Shown here one piece after another: positions 44,130-54,321 of a stretch of 64,000 bases of DNA; position 1 is the stretch's first letter; each line of letters begins with the position of its first letter. Location: positions 1,364,001 through 1,428,000 of the forward strand of contig JAGMUV010000008.1 of assembly GCA_020744425.1 (NCBI GenBank), given 5' to 3'. Below the pieces are notes generated by a model that was not told the origin of the DNA, did not search any database, and was given only the letters and a program-made list of their open reading frames with translations. A program made the translations under genes and the position numbers. The stretch comes from Dactylonectria macrodidyma (taxonomy: Eukaryota; Ascomycota; Sordariomycetes; Hypocreales; Nectriaceae).

Positions 44130-45655
44130 ATGCCCGGGAAACGATCGAGACAAGGGTGTGAAGAGTGTCGGAAGAGGCGTCGCAAGTGTGACGAACAGAA
44201 ACCGTCGTGCGGGCCGTGCTCCGCTTTCAAGCGGTCCTGCCACTACACGCTGAAGCTCGTCTGGGGTGGGCGCAAGTTCAAAAAGTCGTGCTTTGGCGTG
44301 TGTTTGAATAGTCAGGGGGAGTCTGCGGAGAGAATAGGTACGTACGTTCCTGAAGTAGAGGCGTGTCTAATTGGTTAGATGATGACAATGGCGGCTTCGT
44401 TTACGGCACAAAGGCCCCAGAGCTGGCCCTGATCCCCCGAAGCCTGCCCAATGGCATGCAGGTGCCCCAGAGGTACAGAAGGCTCTTGGATTACTTTACC
44501 AAGGATATCCTTCCGTCTTTGTCGTGCCACCAATCTATAAATGAAGACCTCTGCAAGGGTCTGCTCCCTGCCATGCTCCAGTCGCCGCTTCTCCTATCAG
44601 CAGGCCTCGCTCTATCAGCAGCTGGTTTCTCATCAAGAGGGCTTACCGAGGTCGATGGCGTTGACATATTCAGGGTAATAGAGCACCTCCAGTCGTCTGG
44701 TCTAGCTCTGTTGAGGACAGCCCTCGCCAGTGGACAGATGGACGAGGTTGTGCTAGCGACGTGTCTCACTTGGTGTCTAGCTGACGTCTTTGCCGGCCGT
44801 CAAGAGTCGTCCTGGCATATCCATCTCCAGGGAGTCAAAGCCATCCTCGGGAGTGACCACGCGTACCAACAATTCGTTACGGCTCCGGGACCTGTCCAAT
44901 CGGCCATGAAACATTTATATCTTTTATATCTCTCGCTCGATACCCTGCCTCACCTGCCGGCTCTGGCCTCTGACCCGTCGCCCATAGGCGTAGCTACTGT
45001 GCCTGAGTCGCTTGGAAAAATAGACGGCTTTTTGGGGTACAGTGAAGAGCTTTTGGACGTGTTGCAGCACATTAACCAGCTGCCTGCCCAACCAAGTATG
45101 CATGCCGAGGCCGATGTACTTCTCGGAAAGGTCAAGGGAATGATTAGTCGAGACAACAAAGCGCCTCCAGTCGTTTCCATCTCATCAACTCTCACGCCAG
45201 AGTCAGACCGTGACTTTGCGCTCTGCCACAAGACATTTCAGCAGGCCACACTAATCCATCTGTACCGGAGACTATACAATATGCCCTCTGGATCACAGCC
45301 GATTCAGTCCGCCGTCGAGTCCATCAACGAAATGATACGCAACATGACCCAGGGCCAGCCATGCAACACCTGGGTAGCTATGTCGATGCCGATATTTACA
45401 ATCGGGTGCGAAGCCTTTAGCGTCGAGCAAAAGGCGTTTGTCTTGGACAAAGTCGACAAGCTCGAGGCGTGCCTGGGCTCGCTGCACGTTCGAATCGTGC
45501 GGCGCGCCCTAGAGGATATCTGGAGGCTCAGAACGGAGTGGCAAGACATCGACGGAAATTTGTGCGCCAGTGAATTGCTCAGTATGTGATTGATCCCGTC
45601 ATGTTCGGACTAACAGGTTGCAGAAGAGTTGCAGTACAATATTGTTCTATTTTAG
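44130..45655 (+). CDS. Zn(II)2Cys6 transcription factor
   Basis: Exons 44130-44337, 44379-45581 and 45624-45655 give 480 aa. The last 42-nt intron (GTATGT, ACTAAC branch, GTTGCAG) yields a C-terminus KELQYNIVLF; unspliced, the frame ends at 45589. The zinc cluster is at residues 10-37: CEECRKRRRKCDEQKPSCGP then CSAFKRSC, spacing C-x2-C-x6-C-x6-C-x2-C-x6-C. The remainder looks like a fungal-specific regulator domain (LLPAMLQSPLLLSAGLALSA; ATCLTWCLADVFAG; HLYRRLYNMP; WVAMSMPIFTIGCEAF), of the kind in acriflavine-resistance-type regulators. It ends 24 nt from the convergent ureohydrolase stop, so local control of the 45.7-51.0 kb genes is possible but unproven. Confidence 0.87.
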
Positions 45656-45679
45656 CCCATCGGATTCCACGAATTGAGC

Positions 45680-47095
45680 TCACAGCTCGCCCGCCTCCAC
45701 CATCTTGCTGAGGGGGCCTTTCTTGACCATGATGCTCATGACTTCATAGAGAACGTCTGCGGCTGCCATGGTGGTGTGTTCGGCGTTTGTATCATAGGCA
45801 GGCTAGGAATTCGGTCAGTCAAAACAGGCAAAACGGGTGGGACACTTACAGCAACTTCCACGATATCTGCAGCAATCAGGTTGAGATCCTCCAAGCCGCG
45901 AATAATGGTCCTCAACTCTCTCGTTGACCATCCACCCGTCTCAGGCGTGCCGGTAGCAGGCGCAAAAGCAGGATCCAGCGTGTCAATATCGATGGACAGG
46001 TACACCGGGTTAGTGGTGCCGACGCGGTTAAGGATGCGCTTGATGATGCCTTCGGTACCGATGGTGTCGATCTCGCGGGCCTCGACAATCTCAAAGCCAC
46101 AGTAGCCGTCGTTTTCATAGTCGCTAGGACCGCTCAGAGTTGTTCGGATGCCGGCGTGGATGTTGGTGTCGTTGGCCAGAAGGCCTTCCATGGAGGCGTG
46201 GTAAAAGTATGTGCCGTGGTTGATGCTGGCCACTTCGGATGGAGAGCCGCCAAAGACTTTGGGTTTCCCTGGGAATGTTAGAGGGCCGACGTATTCAAGG
46301 GGCGGCTTGCGAGGGGCGTACAAGTATCAAGATGGCTGTCGAAATGGATGACCGAAACAGGGCCGTAAGCACGGTTGATGGATCGAAGCAGAGGAAGGGT
46401 GATGGTGTGATCGCCACCGAGGGTAATGACGCGAGGCAACGTCTTTTCCTTTTTGGCAGGTCCTTTCTTGAACGCATCCGTCATCGGAGCGCGAGACAGA
46501 ATGCTGTAGTGGCCTTCTTCGATTTGCTGCAGGGCGTATGTGTTGTCGTATCTAAGCGTGTTAGCTTCGTTTCACAGCGGACAGAGGACGTACGAGGTCA
46601 CCGGGATATCTCCGCAGTCGAGGACGGTGGCCCAGCTGTTGAAGGGGTTGGTGGCGAGGGGGACATTGTATCCTCCGCTGGACTTGTTAGCTTTGAAAGG
46701 TACATGGCGCAGGACATACTAAAGGTTAAGTCGTCGAGAGCCCTGTCGAATACCAGAAGGACCGAATCGAGCACCAGGTCGGTACGACGTTCCGGTATCG
46801 AATGGAGCACCTGGAATGTTAGCAGGCGATACAAGACCATTCGAAACAAAATTGACTTACCAATAAATGCAATGTCGTATTTGATATCGCTATGGCTCAG
46901 GCAAGGCAGGTATGGCAACCGTCCAAAGGTCGTAATGCCGGAAAAGACAGAGTCGGCCTGCGTGCCACCATCTCCAGGGAGTGCATTGTACCACAGAGAC
47001 TGAAGAGGCCCCAAGATGGGAACCTGATCTTCATGCCCTGCGTGAGCTGCAACGAGAGCAGCGCAGCCCAAAGTGAAAAGAGTAGTAGAAATCAT
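45680..47095 (-). CDS. secreted agmatinase / ureohydrolase family enzyme
   Basis: Six exons: 47095-46861, 46810-46720, 46677-46594, 46551-46322, 46268-45850 and 45802-45680, giving 393 aa with all phases consistent. Ureohydrolases cleave guanidino compounds to an amine and urea at a di-manganese site. All signature motifs are present: [18 protein letters not shown] and [19 protein letters not shown], plus [16 protein letters not shown]. The N-terminus ([20 protein letters not shown]) is a signal peptide, so the enzyme is probably extracellular or in the secretory route, as in several fungal agmatinase paralogs. The substrate (agmatine, guanidinobutyrate or other) cannot be read from sequence. 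Neighbours are a convergent Zn2Cys6 regulator and a divergent MATE transporter. Confidence 0.92.
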
Positions 47096-47508
47096 TGTGA
47101 TGTGCTGAGTGATGGTTCAGAGAAGGAGGGAAGAGCAGTATTTATGCTGCAATAATCGTCCATCAGATCAACTCTTCTCAGTCTCAAGCATCACATCGTC
47201 TTTCCAGGCGCGTATATGCCTGAAACGAGTTAGCATGCCTCAAGACAACAAAACGTCACGACCCACCCCATCAACATCCCCCACACTACGCCCACTCTGC
47301 ATGTGTGGCTAACTTGCCCAAAGGAGTTGGTGATATCAGATGGATGAAAAGGCCGCATATCGGTGTAACGGTGCTGTTTCTGCGGGGTGTGTGATAACGA
47401 TGGAGGCAGAGACATTACAGCGTATCGTACTACGCGGGAGCATTATCACGATTTAAATGGAGGCGACTGTGAGACAGACACGACTCAATCAACTTTATTG
47501 CAACCAAA
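47096..47508. other. shared divergent promoter of ureohydrolase and MATE transporter
   Basis: A 413-nt region between start codons. A CATAAATACT element on the minus strand lies about 40 nt from the ureohydrolase ATG, and an ATTTAAAT element about 55 nt before the MATE ATG. The short shared promoter would allow co-regulation. Confidence 0.5.
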
Positions 47509-48999
47509 ATGACCTCACGATCTGATGAGACGACGCCTCTGCTTGCTCGGCGGTCCGAGCATGAACAATGGACATCCAAGCGTCAATGGACGTCCGAGTA
47601 TCGACAATGGGCCACAGAAATGTGGTTCCTCACCAAAGCCTCCATCCCCGTCATCCTGGCCTATATGTTGCAAAACAGCCTACAGACCGTTTCGGTGCTG
47701 GTCGTCGGCCGCCTCTCCCCCGAAGCATTAGCCACGGCTGCATTTTCCTACATGTTTGCCATGGCTACGGCCTGGCTCATCGCCTTGGGCGGCACAACGG
47801 CCCTCGACACACTTGCCTCGACCAGCTTCACCGCGTCTAAGGACAAGCGGGACCTAGGCATTTTGCTGCAGAGGGGCCTGTTTGTCTTGACAGTCTTTTA
47901 CGCCGTCGTCGTTGTCCTCTGGTTCTTCTCCGAGCCGTTGTTTCGGGCATTGGGTCAAGAAGAGTTCATCTGCGTCCAGAGCTCTCGCTTCTTGCAGCTG
48001 CTCGCCCCGGGTGGCTTGGGATACATTTGGTTCGAATGCATGAAGAAATATCTCCAGGCCCAGGGCATCTATCGACCGGGCACGTACGCCCTCATGATCA
48101 CCTCTCCGCTCAATGCGGTTCTCAACTACGTCTTCATCTACCGCCTAGATTTCGGTCTCTACGGCGCACCCTTGGCCACGGGCATTTCCTACTGGCTTTC
48201 TTTCTTCCTGCTGGTCGCCTATGCAGCTTTCATCCAGGGAAAAGAGTGCTGGCCTGGTTTTGCGCCAAGGCGAGCCCTTACTCATCTTGGGCCATTTGCC
48301 AGACTGGCTTTTCTAGGTGTCATCCATGTTGGAACGGAGTGGTGGGCATTTGAGATTGTAGCCCTTGCGGCTGGACGTCTCGGGACAATCCCTCTAGCCG
48401 CTCAGTCAGTTGTCATGACGGCCGATCAAATCATCAACACCATTCCGTTTGGTCTCGGTGTGGCAGCGTCTGCACGACTAGGCAACCTACTTGGAGCGCG
48501 AGATCCTCTCGGGGCCAGACGACTCGCCCATTGCGCCGCTGTGCTATCCGTCATCTTTGGCACGCTAATCCTCATTGCCCTCTTATCAACGAGAAACGTC
48601 ATTGGCAGGCTATTCAACGACGACGACCAGGTAGTGGCCCTCGTCGCCCATATCATGCCCTACGTGGCGCTGTTCCAGATCGCCGACGGCCTCAACGGCA
48701 GCTGCGGCGGCGCCCTCCGAGGCATGGGACGCCAATGGATAGGCGCTCTAGTCAACTGCATTAGCTATTACGGTGGCGCTCTTCCTGCGGGCGTCTACCT
48801 CGCCTTTCACGGATGGGGGTTGCCCGGGCTGTGGATGGGACAATGCGTGGCCCTGTCTCTGGTGGGCATTCTCGAGTGGATCATTGTCGGGATGAGCAAT
48901 TGGGAGGTTCAAGTGGAAAAGGCAGCGGATAGACTAGCAGACGGAGGTGTGGGAGGCCATCATGGCGTGGCAGACTATGATAGTGATGGCGAAGTGTAG
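47509..48999 (+). CDS. MATE-family multidrug/metabolite efflux transporter
   Basis: A single exon of 496 aa. A 30-residue hydrophilic N-terminus with two near-identical QWTSKR/QWTSEY words precedes 12 predicted membrane helices in two homologous halves, the MATE/MatE layout. Typical text includes IPVILAYMLQNSLQTVSVLV, GLGYIWFECMKKYLQAQGIY and ADQIINTIPFGLGVAASARL then GNLLGA. Fungal members (Erc1-like) export cationic or ethionine-type compounds, often at the vacuole or plasma membrane, by proton or sodium antiport. It is divergent from the ureohydrolase; the C-terminus is acidic and His/Gly-rich. Confidence 0.92.
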   Translation: MTSRSDETTPLLARRSEHEQWTSKRQWTSEYRQWATEMWFLTKASIPVILAYMLQNSLQTVSVLVVGRLSPEALATAAFSYMFAMATAWLIALGGTTALDTLASTSFTASKDKRDLGILLQRGLFVLTVFYAVVVVLWFFSEPLFRALGQEEFICVQSSRFLQLLAPGGLGYIWFECMKKYLQAQGIYRPGTYALMITSPLNAVLNYVFIYRLDFGLYGAPLATGISYWLSFFLLVAYAAFIQGKECWPGFAPRRALTHLGPFARLAFLGVIHVGTEWWAFEIVALAAGRLGTIPLAAQSVVMTADQIINTIPFGLGVAASARLGNLLGARDPLGARRLAHCAAVLSVIFGTLILIALLSTRNVIGRLFNDDDQVVALVAHIMPYVALFQIADGLNGSCGGALRGMGRQWIGALVNCISYYGGALPAGVYLAFHGWGLPGLWMGQCVALSLVGILEWIIVGMSNWEVQVEKAADRLADGGVGGHHGVADYDSDGEV

Positions 49000-49232
49000 T
49001 CTCCCAAAATGGCATCTTTTCCGGACCCTGGTCATGCATCTAACGAGGCGTCTATGCCGGCACTATCTCCACGACCCACCCCCGTGTCATTGATAAGAGT
49101 ACGGCATGTCCAGGGTTCGGATAAGGTGACTGACGATGGAGGAAACGTACAATCTCGGTGGCTTGATAACAAGAGTCTGACACAATGAGGAACCCCCGCG
49201 AGCAGGGACGTGTAACGGTGTTATCTGGCACC

Positions 49233-49240
49233 ATATATAG
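49233..49240 (+). promoter_or_regulatory. TATA box
   Basis: ATATATAG, about 50 nt upstream of the ATG at 49290. Confidence 0.5.
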
Positions 49241-49289
49241 AGGCGCTCCCAACAATTAGAGCCGACATGGCAGTCACAATTAATTTACA

Positions 49290-51038
49290 ATGAACACGCA
49301 TAAAGACGAAAAGGACGCAGAGACGAATGGTGTTGATGCCGTTGCCGTTTGTGAAAGCGGTGTTCGAATCAATGCCTCTGGTCACAAGGATCAACTAGAA
49401 AGGCAGTATGGCCTTGTCGGACTCACTGGGATTGCAGTGACAGTCAACAATGCATGGGTTGTTTTGGGGTCTTCCATTTCTATTTCCATATGTAAGTCCT
49501 ATATTCCAGTGAGATGTTCCAGAGCTAACGTGTTAGTGAATGGTGGTCCTCCGGGCGTCATCTACGGGTTGATGGTGGCGTTGGTGTATTATACGTTGAT
49601 CGGGCTGAGTCTGGCCGAGGTGTGTACCAATTCATAAAGTCCCTACCTACAAGATCCCTACTGTTACATCGTTCTGCCGTCATTTTTCTAACGAAATATT
49701 GTAGCTCGCCTCTTCCTTCCCAACCTCGGGCGGCGTCTACCACTGGGCGACCCTCGCAGCCGGCCGAAAGTGGGGCCGCATGGCCGGCTTCTTCGCCGGA
49801 TGGATCAACTTTTACGGATGGATGTTCGGCCTGGCCTCTCTCGTCCAAGTCGCTGCCAACGCGGCGGTGCAGCTGTACGCGACCTACGCCGACGGTTTTA
49901 CATCCGAGGCCTGGCACATCTACGTCGCCTACCTGCTCGTGCTCTGGATCAGCACTGCCTTGATCGTCCTCGCCAACCGCCTCGTCCCTTACACCCAGCA
50001 CCTCGGCATGCTGCTCGTGTTTGTCGGCGGGCTTGTTACGATCATTGTAGTGGCCGTCATGCCCAAGCGACACGCGTCCAATCATTTCGTCTGGGGCTCT
50101 TTCGATGAGAACAACGTCACCGGTTGGAGCGGCGGCGTCGCTTTCATGACGGGCGTCCTCAACGGAGCCTTTACCATTGGCACGCCCGACGCCATCACGC
50201 ACTTGGCCGAGGAGATTACCAACCCCAGGCGAAACCTACCCAAGGCCATCTTTCTCCAAATCGGCCTGGGCGGACTCTACGGCCTCGCCTTTGCCGTCGT
50301 CCTCGGTTATGCCATTTCCGACCTGTCCGTCCTGCAGAGCGGCGTCAACACGTTTCCGCTAGCCGGCATCTATCACCAGGCGACCGGAAGCGCAGCCGCT
50401 ACGTTTGGCCTGCTGTTCATCATCTTCATGTCGTCTCTGTGCTGCGTCATCGGGACCGTCCTCACAAACTCGCGGACATATTGGGCCCTCGCGCGAGACC
50501 ACGCCGTGCCCTTCTCGCCCATCTTTGGCCGCGTAAACGAGTCTCTCAGCTGCCCAGTCGAAGCGACCCTCTTTGTCGCCGTCGTTGCCTCGGGTCTTGG
50601 TGCCATTCCGCTGGGAAGTCCAGTAGGCTTCACCAACCTCACAGGATCGTTCATCATCATCAGCACCGTCTCGTACGCCATTCCATTTGCCTGCAACATG
50701 TTGACTGGCCGAAAACACTTTCCGAAAGGTCCATTCCACCTCGGCAACCTTGGCATTGCCGTTAACGGACTCGCTGTTCTCTTCATTGTCCTCTTTGACA
50801 TCTTCTTTTGCTTCCGTAAGTCCATGCTTCGTCCCGCCAAGTCCTGCCAACTAACCTTGCAGCTCTCGCCCTGCCTTTCGATGCTACAACGATGAATTAC
50901 AACTCAGTCATTCTCTGTGGCGTCATCTTCATCACAGCCGTCTGGTGGCTCATACATGCCACTAAGCATTACCCCGGTCCTGCATTCAACATAACATATA
51001 TCCACGACCAAGGGACAGAAGATTCGGACAGATATTAG
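49290..51038 (+). CDS. APC-family amino acid/choline/GABA permease
   Basis: Exons 49290-49491, 49537-49619, 49705-50815 and 50863-51038 give 523 aa. Twelve hydrophobic helices are readable. The first contains GLVGLTGIAVTVNNAWVVLG and the next LNGGPPGVIYGLMVALVYYT; ASSFPTSGGVYHWATLAAG and the helix-8 region TPDAITHLAEEITNPRRNLP are hallmarks of fungal Hnm1/Uga4-type permeases, which carry choline, GABA or related small cations. Substrate choice cannot be decided. It follows the MATE gene by 290 nt on the same strand and may belong with the ureohydrolase. Confidence 0.9.
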
Positions 51039-51123
51039 TAAATCATCTATAGACAGGCCGCTAAACACCAGACTCCATCCAACCTCGCTCATGATTCGTG
51101 ACCAAACTAAATACAATGACCGT

Positions 51124-54100
51124 CTACTCGTATCCTTCTAGATCCCGAAGCGTCATCACCTGTCTCGCACCCATGGGCTTTTCACCCCATTTCTTGGCTC
51201 CGGCACCGCCGTGGCCAGATGCTTGACCGAGAATCGTCACCAACTCTTTTCCAGTGACGCTCAAGTCCTTGCCAGTATATCCTTTCATGGCGCACTCTTT
51301 AAAGATGTGGCCAATCAGTCTTTCTCCTAAAGTCTCAACGCTGCGACCACTAGCCCAACCCTTTTCGTTGCTGAGACGACTTAGGAGGGTCATGAGAGAT
51401 GTGCGCGTCATTGTGTCCATCTCGCGGGTGGATTGAATGGTGATGCCGACACGTTCAACAACGGCCCGGAGCTGCTCGACACACTGCTCGGCACGAAGAG
51501 GGCGGAAGGTGAATTCGGTAGCGAATCGACTCTTCATGCCTTGATTGCTTCGCAGCAGACGGTCCATGTCCTCTTCGTATCCTGCCAGCACAATGATGAG
51601 CTTGCGGGAAAACTGTGGCTTCGTCACGGCGTCGACCAGTTCACTCACGGCCTCTTCGGCAAACGACCCGGCATGTCCCGCAAGACGGTACGCCTCATCT
51701 ATGAAGAGCACCTTTCCCAGGGCCGACTCGAGCAGGCGCTTCGTCTTGGGGCCTGTTTGACCGCAGTACTCGCCAATGAGCTGCGACGCCGACACTTCAA
51801 TGACATCCGGAGCCGACAGCAAACCCATGTCGTAAAAGATTTGTCCCAGCTTGCGGGCCGTCGTCGTCTTTCCGGTTCCTGGGAGACCTTTGAAGACGTA
51901 GGTGAACGGCACGTACGGTCTGGGGTCGACGTTGCGCAGACGCATCCCTTGAACCATGTACTGATAGCCCTCGAATTTGGTAATAATATCCTCGTACCCG
52001 ACGAAGCCATCAAACAGAGCTCGCGTGTTGGCGACGGCACGCGTGAGGCGGTCGTAATCGGCGTCAAAGTCTTGTGGTTCAATCGGAAACACGTCGAGGT
52101 CCTCGTCTGGCGACTTTTGGTCCTTGGAAACGCGACGCAATCGAGCCATGATGGCTTTGGAAATGAGATTGTCCACCTCACCACCGTTGCCAAAGTTGGG
52201 TCGCACAGCCGCGCGCTTCAGAACCTCCATGGCAACTTCGCGCGCCTTGTCGGTCGCAACCAGCTTCTCCTTGGCGAGCTTGATGTCCAGAATCTTGCCC
52301 AGAGTTTCCTCGTCAAAGTTGTCAAACACAAAGGCCGAGTCTAGAGGGAACCGTCGTGCCAAGCCGGGGTTGCAGTTGCCGTACATTTCCTTCATCTGGT
52401 CGGGATAGCCACAGAGAATGACGCATCGATCCTCGCCAGGCGTGCCGGCGACTTCGGCCACGATGGTGTCGATGATGCCACCGCGAAAGTCTCCATTTCG
52501 AGAGTGGCCACTTGACGATCGGCCCGGGTCCAGCATGTGGGCATCATCGATGATCAAAACGCTGCCCTTGGCTTCTCGCAACGCCTCCTTGGTGTTGTTC
52601 TCCGACCCTCCAATGTATCGGTCCAGCAGATCAGTGGGGGTCTTGACGATGACTTCTCCTTTGGAAAGAATGCCAAAGTCGGCCAGGATTTTGCCGTACA
52701 GTCGAGCGACAGTTGTCTTTCCGGTGCCGGGGGCTCCTAAAAACACCCGATTTGCGCTGACATTCAACGGGTCGTCGCCTCTCATCTCTCGAATGTAGTT
52801 TTGGTTGACCTGGTTTACGACCGAAAGAATCGACTCTTTGACATTGTCCAGTCCCACGAGCTCCTGCAGCTCCTTCCAAGCGGGGCTGTTGTCGGGGCCG
52901 AGCGACGGCTTGTTGCCGAGCAGATCCTCCTTGGTCATCATGTAGTCTTCTAGGTAATTGCCATCCTTTCGCGCCAGGCGGAACCTCTCGATCTGTCGCC
53001 GGCAGGCTTCGAGGTAGGCTTTTCGGACTGGCCAGATGTTGCCAAACGACTTTTCGTTGATCCCTTGGGTGACTCGTCGCATCAGAATCTTCATAATTGG
53101 ACCATCGTAGCCGCCCTCGACCTCCATCTTCTTGTTGAACCACCGTCGCATCAGGCCATGGAAAACAGTCTGAAGCTCGTCTTTCGTATAGTTGGGCAAT
53201 TTGAGTACGGGAAAGTGATTCGACACGTGCGCACTGTAGCCAAGTTGATCGGCCAACCCCCATTCTCCGTTTCCTGCAAAAATGATGACAATCTTGCCGG
53301 GTAGGTCTAGCGAACGAACGTAAAAGTTCCATAGGTTGCAGTCGTCGTGATCCATAAGATGAGCGTGGTCAATGATGGCAATCTAAAAAAATTAGCTTAA
53401 TTCCAGGAACTGAAAGGAAAACGTACGCAGCCGCCACATGTAATGGATGTGCTGTGGATGGAACTGAGCGTCGACGTCTTTGACATGTTGTAGGCCGAAA
53501 ACTTGTTGATGCCGGAAATGGCACCCACGGGCTTGACGACGCCCATGGACACTAGGAATTTCGCATACAGGTTTGCAAGCATCGTCTTGCCGGTTCCCTG
53601 GTTGCCCATAAAGACGGCGTCAAAGTTTTCCTTCTTCATGTCGGTTTCGCGTCTCGTCGCTGCTTGGATCTTGGCCTTGGCATGCAGGAAAAAGCCCTTG
53701 GCTTCCTCGAGGCCGGGTAGCGACATGAGTCTGTCGAGGTGCTTGTTTTCTGCCTTTTCCACTGTTTTTTGTCGCAGCCATTCGATTCGAGCGGGGGATT
53801 CGTCTTGGCAATCTTCAGGGTCCAAGCCGTCTATCGATTCGTTGTCGTCGTCATCGGCATCTTGTTGAGAAGACCTGACAATTAGCATCCTGCAATTGTA
53901 AAGAAAGGCAAACGTACTCGATGTCGTCCAACAGATGCTCCATCTTAGAACAAAGCTCCAAGAAGCCCGGTTCTACCAAAACCTCGGGTTCGCTCTCGGC
54001 GGCAGGCTTCTCGGCCTCGACTTCTTTTATCTCCTCGTCCGACAGTTCGTCGTACAACCTCCGCAATCCCCACGGGTCCAAGTCTTGAGCATCTTCCAGC

Positions 54101-54321
54101 CTCTTGGTGGACAGTTTTACTGCCCGATGGGTTCTGCGCTTCTTCCGAATTCGCCGGGGCTTTTTACTAGGGATGATACCTATAATGAAGCTGACAGAAA
54201 AGTCGGGGTCTTCGGTTTCGTACTGCTTGGCCCAGGGCGGGGTCGTGGGAACATGCCGATAAGGCTGAAGACCAAGCAGCCAGCTGACGCAAAAGCTTGG
54301 GTTTGTTGACTGAAACTCCAT
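51124..54321 (-). CDS. triple-AAA ATPase, SpoVK/CbxX-like
   Basis: Exons 54321-53918, 53874-53427 and 53382-51124 give 1036 aa; introns are 43 and 44 nt. An acidic, Lys/Arg-rich N-terminus (1-160) leads to three AAA modules of the CbxX/CfxQ (SpoVK) type. Walker A motifs: GNQGTGKT (about 225-232), GAPGTGKT (about 500-507) and GLPGTGKT (about 783-790). Walker B motifs: IAIIDHAHL (about 285-293), VLIIDDAHM (about 560-567) and VLFIDEAY (about 842-849). Only the third has the usual Asp-Glu. Arginine-finger-type text (GLARRFP; GMKSRFATEF) follows modules two and three. Fungal members are usually annotated by similarity to sporulation protein K and have no settled function. Confidence 0.88.
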
